From NCBI RefSeq assembly GCF_038433135.1, contig NZ_JBCDMV010000002.1, forward strand, positions 124,001 through 188,000: a DNA stretch of 64,000 nt. The letters run 5' to 3'. The notes under the pieces are model-generated. The model worked only from the letters and a program-made list of their open reading frames with translations. It made no database searches and was not told the origin of the DNA. Each line of letters starts with the position of its first letter. The stretch's first letter is position 1. The stretch is from Luteococcus sp038433135. Its GTDB lineage: Bacteria; Actinomycetota; Actinomycetes; Propionibacteriales; Propionibacteriaceae. The position numbers were made by a program, and so were the translations under genes. Below are positions 55,188-62,061 of this stretch, piece by piece.

Positions 55188-55811
55188 ATGTACGAAGGTC
55201 CGGTTCAGGACTTGATCGACGAATTGGGGCGGCTGCCCGGCGTCGGTCCCAAGAGCGCCCAGCGGATCGCCTTCTGGATGCTCGACCAGCCGACCGAGGA
55301 CATTCAGCGCTTTGCCCAGGTGGTCAGTGAGGTCAAGGCCCGGGCGCGCTTCTGCCAGGTCTGCTTCAACGTCTCGCAAGAAGAGACCTGCCGGATCTGC
55401 CGCGACGGCCGTCGTGACCAGACGGTGATCTGCGTCGTCGAGGAGAGCAAGGACGTCGTCGCCATCGAGCGCACCCGGGAATTCCGGGGGCTCTACCACG
55501 TGCTCGGCGGCGCGATCAGCCCGATCGACGGCAAGGGCCCGGCCGACCTGCACATCCGCGAACTGCTCAGTCGGCTGGCCGACGGCACGGTGACCGAGAT
55601 CATCCTGGCCACCGACCCGAATACCGAGGGCGAGGCCACCGCCACGTACCTCTCGCGCCTGCTGAAGGACATGGGGCTGCGGATCAGCCGGCTGGCCTCC
55701 GGGTTGCCGGTGGGCGGTGACCTGGAGTACGCCGACGAGGTGACCCTGGGCCGCGCCTTCGAGGGGCGCCGTTATGTCGACGGGTCTGCCCGGCTGGCCC
55801 CGCTCGCCTGA
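55188..55811 (+). CDS. recR: Recombination mediator RecR
   Basis: RecR acts with RecF/RecO to load RecA at gaps. The 207-residue protein has the HhH segment LIDELGRLPGVGPKSAQRIA, the zinc finger CQVCFNVSQEETCRICRD, and the Toprim domain with ICVVEESKDVVAIE and ILATDPNTEGEATATYL. Two ATG codons (55185, 55188) follow GAAAGG; the second has the better spacing. It completes the ffs-dnaX-ybaB-recR cluster. Confidence 0.96.
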   Translation: MYEGPVQDLIDELGRLPGVGPKSAQRIAFWMLDQPTEDIQRFAQVVSEVKARARFCQVCFNVSQEETCRICRDGRRDQTVICVVEESKDVVAIERTREFRGLYHVLGGAISPIDGKGPADLHIRELLSRLADGTVTEIILATDPNTEGEATATYLSRLLKDMGLRISRLASGLPVGGDLEYADEVTLGRAFEGRRYVDGSARLAPLA

Positions 55812-55840
55812 GTGCTCGATGGGTTCGGAAACGTGGTGAG

Positions 55841-55941
55841 GGCCTCGACAGGCTCGGCCATCGGGGTTGAGCAAGCGCCTGACGTCGCTCCCGATCCCCC
55901 GAGCACCCAGCCCAACCACGATCCCCGAGCCTGTCCAGGGG
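55841..55941. repeat. Paired copies of the dispersed palindromic repeat
   Basis: Left arm GGCCTCGACAGGCTCGGCC (from 55841) and right arm ACCACGATCCCCGAGCCTGT (to 55941) flank about 40 bases between recR and the HAD phosphatase gene. Confidence 0.85.
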
Positions 55942-55965
55942 TCCCACCACACCGCAGGAGCAGAC

Positions 55966-56784
55966 ATGATCAAGCTGGTCGCCACCGACCTGGACGGCAC
56001 CCTGCTGCGGACGGACAAGTCCGTCAACGCGTGGACCCGCAGTGTGCTCGACGCCGTGCAGGAGCGCGGGGTTCCCGTCGTCCCGGTGACCGCGCGCCAG
56101 CCCCGCGGTCTGACCCCGATTGCTGAGGGCTGCGGCCTGACCGGCTGGGCGATCTGCGTCAACGGTGCGCTGGCGATGCACCTGACCACCGATGAGGTGG
56201 CTTTCGAGCACCTGATCGACGTCGACTCCCTGGGCAGCCTCACCGCGGCGGCCCGGGAGCGCTTCCCCGGAACCGTCTTCGCGACGGTGCGCGACCGCGG
56301 CGCCACCTTCGGTCTGGAACCCGCCTACCGTGCCCTGACCGGGCCGAACGACCATCAGCCGGCCATGCTGGAGTCGCTGGACATGGAGCTTGCCGAGGTG
56401 ATCGCCGAGCCCGCGCTCAAGCTGTTGGCCCGTCATCCGGAGATTCCCGCACTGGAACTCGCCGCGCACCTCGCGTCGCTGGGGCTGGACGGTGTGCACG
56501 CCACCACCTCCGGCGCGGACTTCGTCGAGATGGCCGCCGGAGGAGTGACCAAGGCCACCGCCCTCGCCGAGCTCGCCGGGATGCTGGGCGCAGAACAGGA
56601 CGAGGTGGTCGCCTTTGGCGATGCCCCCAATGACGTCGAGATGCTGGCGTGGGCCGGCCGCTCCTACGCGATGGACGGCGCGGCCGACGAGGTGCTGGCC
56701 GTTGCCACCGGCCGAGCCGGAAGCAACGACGATGACGGCGTCGCCCGCACCCTGATGGCGCTGATCCGCGAAGGCATCATCTGA
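55966..56784 (+). CDS. HAD-superfamily phosphatase (Cof type)
   Basis: The 272-residue protein has HAD motif I TDLDGTLLRTDKSVN with the nucleophile aspartate, motif II region VVPVTARQPR, lysine in GVTKATALAELAG and motif III/IV VAFGDAPNDVEMLAWAG. The large C2 cap places it in the Cof-like group of sugar-phosphate phosphatases. GCAGGAG precedes ATG 55966. The substrate cannot be told. Confidence 0.9.
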   Translation: MIKLVATDLDGTLLRTDKSVNAWTRSVLDAVQERGVPVVPVTARQPRGLTPIAEGCGLTGWAICVNGALAMHLTTDEVAFEHLIDVDSLGSLTAAARERFPGTVFATVRDRGATFGLEPAYRALTGPNDHQPAMLESLDMELAEVIAEPALKLLARHPEIPALELAAHLASLGLDGVHATTSGADFVEMAAGGVTKATALAELAGMLGAEQDEVVAFGDAPNDVEMLAWAGRSYAMDGAADEVLAVATGRAGSNDDDGVARTLMALIREGII

Positions 56785-56817
56785 GTCTGTGGCAGCCGGC
56801 CCTTGGGTCTGGGCGGC

Positions 56818-59181
56818 TCAACCGGCCTCGGCTGCGTGCTCGTCCAGTACCGGCGCGACCGTGGTCTTCCAGAAGTCGCGTGCCTGGCCGCGCAGCGCCT
56901 CGACGTCCGTGTCGTTGGTGAGCACGTGCGTGGCGATCTCGGCTCGTTCCTCGTCGGTGACCCTGGCCTCCAGGCGTTCCCAGGCGGCTTCGCGGGTGAT
57001 GTCCTTCTCCTCCATCAGCCGCTCGACGCGATGTTCGACCTGGCTGGAGACGGCCAGCACCTCGTCGAAGCGCGCGCTCTGGCCCGCTTCGGCCAGCAGG
57101 GGAGTGTCCACCACCACGACCGCGTTCGGGCCGGCGTCGCGGGCCAGTTGCTCGATCCGGTGGATGATCCGGGGGTGCATGATCGCCTCCAGCCGCAGCC
57201 GGGCATCGCGGGAGGAAAAGGCCAACCGTCCCAGGGCCCGCCGGTCGACGATGCCATCGGCGACGATGTCGTCCCCGAAGACCGACCGGATCTCCTCCTG
57301 CACCTCGGGGTCGGTGTCCAGCAGGGTGCTGTTGATCAGGTCGGCGTCGATCACGACGGCGCCCAGACGGCCCAGTTCCTTGGCGACGATCGACGTCCCC
57401 GAGGCGGCCCCACCCGTGATCGCAACGGTCAGCAGCGGCCGGCCGGTCTGCTCCATCCGAACGGCGAAGGTGTTTGGGACGTGTGTCTCGAAGTCGGGCT
57501 CAGTGCCGGGTTCGAACTCGGGGCGGATCACGTATTCGTCGACGGCGACGCCCTCCTCCTGGGCACGTCGCACGTACTCCTCGGCGGGTAGCACCGGCTT
57601 CCACTGCCGGGTGCGGATGGGCTGCGCGGCCCCGGCATCCTCCCGGAGGGCCTGGATCACCATCAGCATCTGGAGGAAGTTGATGATCATCATCGGGAAG
57701 CCGATCACGATGATCACCTCCTGCAGGGCCGTCAAGCCGTTCTCGCCGGAGGTCAGGATGATGGAGGCGCAGACGGCCCCGATGGAGAGGGCCCAGAACA
57801 CGGCCTGGCGTCGCGGCGCGGGATCCTCGTGGCCATTGGCCATGGCGTCCATCACCAGCGCACCCGAATCGATGGAGGTGATGAAGAACAGGACGATGGC
57901 CACCAGCGCCACCACGGCGGTGAGCTGGTACAGGGGCAGCGCGCCGAGGAACTGGAACAGGGCGGCCTGCACATCGCCTTCTCCGACGATCGTCTGGGTC
58001 AGCTCACCACCACGTCCGGGGGCTGCAGCGGTGGCCCGATCCTGCTGGATGCCGTTGTAGCCGTAGATGGCCATCCAGATGATCACGAACAGCGACGGTG
58101 CGCCGAGAGTGCCCAGCACGAACTCCCGGATGGTGCGGCCACGGGAGATCTTGGCCACGAACATACCGACGAAGGGCGCCCAGGTCACGGTCCAGGCCCA
58201 GTAGAAGACGGTCCAATCGCCGGACCACTGGCCATCGTGGTGCACGTCGTTGAAGAAGGACAGCACGGGCAGGTTGGCGGCGTAGCCACCGAAGGATTCG
58301 ACGATCGCTCGCAGTGTTCCCGTGGTGGCTCCGGTGACCAGGATGAAGACCAACAGCGCGCTGACCACCACGATGTTGCCGTAGGACAGGCGCTTGACTC
58401 CCTTGTCCATGCCGGCCAGCACCGACGCGAGGGCGATGCCGGTGATGATGACCAGGATTGCGGCCTGAGCCCACGGCGAGATCGCCAGTCCGAAGACGTA
58501 GTTGGCACCAGAGTTGATCTGCATCGCGCCCAGCCCGGTGGAGATGGACAGCCCGAAGACGGTGGAGACGATGGCCACCACGTCGATCGCCTTGCCAACG
58601 GGGCCGTGGATTCCGTCGCCCAGGAGTGGTTGGAAGGCCGAGGACACGCGTGGCGGCAGCTTGCGCTTGTACGTGAAGTAGCCGAAGCCCAGGCCGGGCA
58701 CCACCAGGATGGCCCACATGTGCAGGGCGAAGTGGAAATTGGCGATGGCCAGGGCCTGGTCTGCGGCCCGGTCGCTGAAGGGAGCCGTGCCGTCCAGGGG
58801 CGGTTTGGCATAGTGGTTCATGGGTTCGGCGATGCCCCAGAACATCAGCACGGCCCCCACCCCGGCGGCGAAGAGCATGCCGAACCAGGCGATGCCCGAA
58901 TAGTCGGGGGTGGCGTCGTCGTCACCAATCTTGATCTGCCCGTACCGGGACAGCGCCAGGGTGACGGCGAAGACCACCAGCAGGGTCACGGACAGGGTGA
59001 AGAACCACCCCATCTGGTATCTGAGGAAGCTGGCGGCCCCACCGAACAGTCCCTTGACCGTGGTGGGGAAGACGCTCATCGTCACGGTGAACAGCACCAC
59101 CAGCAGGGCCGATCCGAAGAAGATTGACGGCGAGGTGCGCAGTCCGAGGGCGGTATGGAGACGGCGGGCAATGGTGCTCAT
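56818..59181 (-). CDS. BCCT transporter fused to a degenerate dephospho-CoA-kinase domain
   Basis: The 787-residue protein has a complete betaine/choline/carnitine transporter domain in about 1-515: twelve spans, YSGIAWFGMLFAAGVGAVLM with FWGIAEPMNHYAKPP, and the signature WTVFYWAWTVTWAPFVGMFV. After a linker, residues about 583-780 are CoaE-like: LLTVAITGGAASGTSIVAKE, VVIDADLINSTLLD, GIVDRRALGRLAF, LEAIMHPRIIHRI, VVVVDTPLLAEAG and a lid region ending VLTNDTDVEALRGQ. The P-loop reads GGAASGTS instead of GGxGSGKS, so the ATP-binding lysine is lost and kinase activity is doubtful. The fusion is one uninterrupted frame. I know of no described BCCT-CoaE fusion; a nucleotide- or CoA-sensing control domain is one guess. 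Confidence 0.85.
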   Translation of the reverse strand: MSTIARRLHTALGLRTSPSIFFGSALLVVLFTVTMSVFPTTVKGLFGGAASFLRYQMGWFFTLSVTLLVVFAVTLALSRYGQIKIGDDDATPDYSGIAWFGMLFAAGVGAVLMFWGIAEPMNHYAKPPLDGTAPFSDRAADQALAIANFHFALHMWAILVVPGLGFGYFTYKRKLPPRVSSAFQPLLGDGIHGPVGKAIDVVAIVSTVFGLSISTGLGAMQINSGANYVFGLAISPWAQAAILVIITGIALASVLAGMDKGVKRLSYGNIVVVSALLVFILVTGATTGTLRAIVESFGGYAANLPVLSFFNDVHHDGQWSGDWTVFYWAWTVTWAPFVGMFVAKISRGRTIREFVLGTLGAPSLFVIIWMAIYGYNGIQQDRATAAAPGRGGELTQTIVGEGDVQAALFQFLGALPLYQLTAVVALVAIVLFFITSIDSGALVMDAMANGHEDPAPRRQAVFWALSIGAVCASIILTSGENGLTALQEVIIVIGFPMMIINFLQMLMVIQALREDAGAAQPIRTRQWKPVLPAEEYVRRAQEEGVAVDEYVIRPEFEPGTEPDFETHVPNTFAVRMEQTGRPLLTVAITGGAASGTSIVAKELGRLGAVVIDADLINSTLLDTDPEVQEEIRSVFGDDIVADGIVDRRALGRLAFSSRDARLRLEAIMHPRIIHRIEQLARDAGPNAVVVVDTPLLAEAGQSARFDEVLAVSSQVEHRVERLMEEKDITREAAWERLEARVTDEERAEIATHVLTNDTDVEALRGQARDFWKTTVAPVLDEHAAEAG

Positions 59182-59340
59182 GAGGCCTTGTCCGGATAGA
59201 CGTCAATGGTCGCCCTGCCCGGCCAAGAGTGCTGCCCAGCAGTGCGCGAGGTCCGTCGAGCCTACTGGCGCACGGCCGGCGACCGTCGTGAATCGGTCGG
59301 CGCGTCGAGGGGTGGGTGATGAAATTCATGGGCTGGGCGC

Positions 59341-59376
59341 GGCCCCGCAGACTCTCTGGGGCCCGCCTGCGGGGCC
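59341..59376. terminator. GC-rich hairpin before the BCCT gene
   Basis: GGCCCCGCA at 59341-59349 pairs with TGCGGGGCC at 59368-59376 around 18 bases. It is placed just after the stop of the minus-strand AztD-like gene, so it is probably its terminator. Confidence 0.6.
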
Positions 59377-59396
59377 GGCCCGGACTACCCAGGGGC

Positions 59397-60632
59397 TCAG
59401 CCCCTGACACCGATCAGTTCATTGGGTACACGGTCCAGCGTGATGGTGCGCGACACCGTCCCGGCCGCGAGGTCCACCCGGTGGAGCCGCTTGTGGGCGG
59501 GCTCGCTGACCCAGACCTGGTCTTCCTGCACGAACAGCGTGGGGCGTGGCTGCTGCCACTGCGTGGGCTCGGTCCACGGCCTTGTGACCGGGATCTGCGC
59601 CGTGATCTTGCCGGATTTCGGGTTGATCACCCGCAGTCTGCCGTCGGTGCCCAGCACCAGCGCCTCGCCCTCGACGCCTCGGCCCAGCGAGCGGAAGGAG
59701 TAGGAGGCCTTCACGTCGACGAGCTTCAGGGTGCCCGTGGCGGTGTCGGTGAGGGTGATCCGGGTGGGGCGTTCCAGCTCGGCCTTCTTGTCCACCTTGT
59801 AGTCACCGAGTACGACGGTGGACTTCTCGCTACCGGCCTGGTTGCCGATCCGGCCGTAGGCGTCGGGGGCCTTGACCTTGTTGATCCTGTTGCCCTTGAT
59901 GATCAGGATTCCGTCCTCGCAGCCGATGCTGATCACGCCGTCCTTGGCGGTTGCTTCGCCGTGCACGCCGGGGCACTTGGTGAATTCGGTGACCTTCTTG
60001 CCGTTCGCGTCCTGGATGGCGACGGTGCTGCGCGCTTTCTCATCACCCAGGGTGTGGACCAGCGAATCGTCGTCGCGGAATACGGCGACACCATGGTGGG
60101 CCTGCGGCAGCTTCACTTCATGCGTCTGGGGTTTCTCGACGCTCAGACCGGAGGGCTCAAACCATTCGACGCGGCCCTCACCGTCGTAGAACAGCGCGGT
60201 CCGGCCACCGTGGTGGACGGCGTGGCCGGGGTGGGAGCCTTGGAAGGTCATGTCGGTGAGCAGCGGTTCGGTCTTGCGCGAGTGGTAGTGGTCGCCGTGG
60301 GCGTGACTCCAGACACCCATGTCGAGCACCTTGAAGTGGTCACCCTCGGTCACCAGCAGGTGGCGCCCGTTGCCGGCCTCATTGAGGCGGGTGAAGCCCT
60401 CCAGAGGGAAGTCGGCCACCTTCTCGCCCTTCTCCGCGTCGATCACCTGCACACCGCCGTCGTAGGTGACGGCCAGGCGCGGGGTTCGCCCGGCAGCGTC
60501 CACGGTCCGACGGCTGGTAGGGCTGTGGGTTGGGGTGGGGCGTTGTGCGGCGGGGGCGTTGGCCGAGCCGCAAGCGCTCAGGGTGGCGAGGCCGACGAGG
60601 GCTGCGCAGAAACGAAGAGATCTGGTATCCAT
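59397..60632 (-). CDS. AztD-like periplasmic zinc-binding lipoprotein
   Basis: The 411-residue product has a lipoprotein signal peptide MDTRSLRFCAALVGLATLSA with the lipobox LSAC, and then an eight-bladed-like beta-propeller pattern. Histidine-rich segments WSHAHGDHYHSRK, HPGHAVHHGGRTALFYDGEG, LPQAHHGVAVF and CPGVHGEATAKDG match the zinc metallochaperone AztD, which passes zinc to the AztABC importer. ATG 60632 is two bases from a Zur-type box, so zinc starvation should induce it. No aztABC genes are next to it. AztD is the best match but the family of zinc-binding propellers is wider. Confidence 0.72.
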   Translation of the reverse strand: MDTRSLRFCAALVGLATLSACGSANAPAAQRPTPTHSPTSRRTVDAAGRTPRLAVTYDGGVQVIDAEKGEKVADFPLEGFTRLNEAGNGRHLLVTEGDHFKVLDMGVWSHAHGDHYHSRKTEPLLTDMTFQGSHPGHAVHHGGRTALFYDGEGRVEWFEPSGLSVEKPQTHEVKLPQAHHGVAVFRDDDSLVHTLGDEKARSTVAIQDANGKKVTEFTKCPGVHGEATAKDGVISIGCEDGILIIKGNRINKVKAPDAYGRIGNQAGSEKSTVVLGDYKVDKKAELERPTRITLTDTATGTLKLVDVKASYSFRSLGRGVEGEALVLGTDGRLRVINPKSGKITAQIPVTRPWTEPTQWQQPRPTLFVQEDQVWVSEPAHKRLHRVDLAAGTVSRTITLDRVPNELIGVRG

Positions 60633-60634
60633 AG

Positions 60635-60649
60635 TGAGAATCATTATCA
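60635..60649 (-). promoter_or_regulatory. Zur-box before the AztD-like gene
   Basis: TGAGAATCATTATCA is a near-perfect palindrome of the Zur type (TGANAATNATTNTCA), two bases before the AztD-like start codon. On the minus strand it includes GATAAT, a likely -10 element, so Zur would block RNA polymerase directly. Confidence 0.78.
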
Positions 60650-60683
60650 AAAGAAGTGAGTAGGTCAACTCGGTCTTGGCGAC

Positions 60684-60722
60684 GCATACCGAGTATGCAA
60701 TCATTGACACATACTTGGTATG
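60684..60722. promoter_or_regulatory. Two PadR-type operators upstream of the PadR gene
   Basis: GCATACCGAGTATGC at 60684-60698 and CATACTTGGTATG at 60710-60722 are two ATAC-N3-GTAT palindromes with centres 25 bp apart. The second lies just downstream of TTGACA at 60704-60709, so the pair covers the predicted promoter of the PadR-exporter operon. Confidence 0.65.
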
Positions 60723-60743
60723 CATTGATCCATTGGAGTCCAG

Positions 60744-61319
60744 ATGTCCGTCAGGCAGTCGCTGTTGGCCCTACTCGGTGAGCAGCCCCGGCACGGCTAC
60801 GAGCTGAAGAGCGAGTTCGACCGGCGCACCGGCAACTCGTGGCCGCTGAACATCGGGCAGGTCTACACCACTCTGGAGCGCCTTGAGCGCGACGGCATGG
60901 TGTTACGCGGCGACGAGGATGCCGACGGCCGGGTGGTCTACCGCCTCACCCAGGCGGGGCGCGAGGCGGTGGACGAATGGTTCGCCAATCCCGTCGCCAT
61001 GAACAACCCGCCGCGCAACGAGCTGGCGATCAAGATCGCGCTGGCGGTCACCCTGCCCGACCTCGACGTCACCCGGCTGATCCAGACCCAGCGTCGCGCC
61101 TCGATCGAGAACCTGCAGAACCTCACCCGTGCCCGGCGCGAGGCTGACCCCGACGACCTGGCCTGGCAACTGGTGATCGAGTCGCTGATCCACACCACCG
61201 ACGCCGAGATCCGCTGGTTGGACCACTGCGAATCCGCGGCCCTGCGCGCCGCCAAGAGGCATCGGGAGGGCAACGCCGCCCCCGCCACCCAGACTTCCCC
61301 AACCCAGGACAGGAACTGA
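60744..61319 (+). CDS. PadR-family transcriptional regulator
   Basis: The 191-residue protein has a PadR winged HTH: SLLALLGEQPRHGYELKSEF and NIGQVYTTLERLERDGMVLR with the wing DADGRVVYRLTQAGRE, and a helical C-terminal dimerisation domain. TTGGAG about seven bases before ATG 60744 supports the start. It is followed after one base by an ABC ATPase gene, the usual arrangement in drug- or peptide-responsive exporters. Confidence 0.92.
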   Translation: MSVRQSLLALLGEQPRHGYELKSEFDRRTGNSWPLNIGQVYTTLERLERDGMVLRGDEDADGRVVYRLTQAGREAVDEWFANPVAMNNPPRNELAIKIALAVTLPDLDVTRLIQTQRRASIENLQNLTRARREADPDDLAWQLVIESLIHTTDAEIRWLDHCESAALRAAKRHREGNAAPATQTSPTQDRN

Positions 61320-61320
61320 C

Positions 61321-62061
61321 ATGACGCACGTCCTCGAACTGAAGAAGGTCACGCGCAGTTATGGCGCGAACGAGACGCTCGTCGTCGCACTGGCCGATCT
61401 CAACCTCACCCTGGACGTCGGCGAGTTCGTCGCCGTGATGGGCCCCTCCGGCTCCGGTAAGTCAACCCTGCTCGGATTGGCCGGTGGCCTGGACAGCCCC
61501 ACCTCGGGCGAGGTCACGGTGGGTGGCACCTCGCTGGCGGGCAAGTCGCGCGACGAACTGGCGCGGCTGCGGCGGCGCAGCATCGGCTTCGTCTTCCAGG
61601 AGTTCAACATGGTGCCCAGCCTCACGGCGGTGGAGAACATCATGCTGCCGCTGGAACTCGACGGGGTCTCGGCCAAGGATGCCCGCGCCATCGCCGAGGT
61701 GGCGCTGCGGCGGGTCGGGCTGGAGGAACTCGCGGATCGCTTCATCGACCAGATGTCCGGCGGTCAGCGGCAGCGGATTGCCATTGCCCGCGCCATCTGC
61801 GGCGACCGACGGCTGATCCTGGCTGACGAGCCCACCGGCGCCCTGGATTCCACCACCGGCGACGAGATCATGTCGCTGCTGCGCGATCTGGCCGACGAGG
61901 GGGTCGCCATCGTGCTGGTCACCCATGACGCCCGGCACGCCAGCTGGGCAGATCGCGTCGTCTTCCTGCGCGACGGCCGCCAGGTGGACGCCGCCCGCCA
62001 CGACCCGAACGCGCCGCTGCCCACCAAGTCCACCGCCCAGCCGGAAGATGGGGACGCGTGA
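61321..62061 (+). CDS. ABC transporter ATP-binding protein (MacB/LolD type)
   Basis: The 246-residue ATPase has Walker A GPSGSGKSTLLGLAGG, Q-loop FVFQEFNMVPSLTAVENIML, signature MSGGQRQRIAIARAI, Walker B LILADEPTGALDS and switch histidine LVTHDARHA. It pairs with the FtsX-like permease that follows with a one-base overlap. Exporters of this type handle antimicrobial peptides, lipoproteins or macrolides; in a PadR operon a defence against an antibiotic is likely. Confidence 0.93.
   Translation: MTHVLELKKVTRSYGANETLVVALADLNLTLDVGEFVAVMGPSGSGKSTLLGLAGGLDSPTSGEVTVGGTSLAGKSRDELARLRRRSIGFVFQEFNMVPSLTAVENIMLPLELDGVSAKDARAIAEVALRRVGLEELADRFIDQMSGGQRQRIAIARAICGDRRLILADEPTGALDSTTGDEIMSLLRDLADEGVAIVLVTHDARHASWADRVVFLRDGRQVDAARHDPNAPLPTKSTAQPEDGDA

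Noticed and set aside
56818..59181. BCCT-CoaE fusion as a simple frameshift or misjoined pair of genes
   Set aside because: The linker is an open, ordinary coding sequence without internal stop or start with ribosome site near the CoaE part, so two separate genes are unlikely from this sequence alone.
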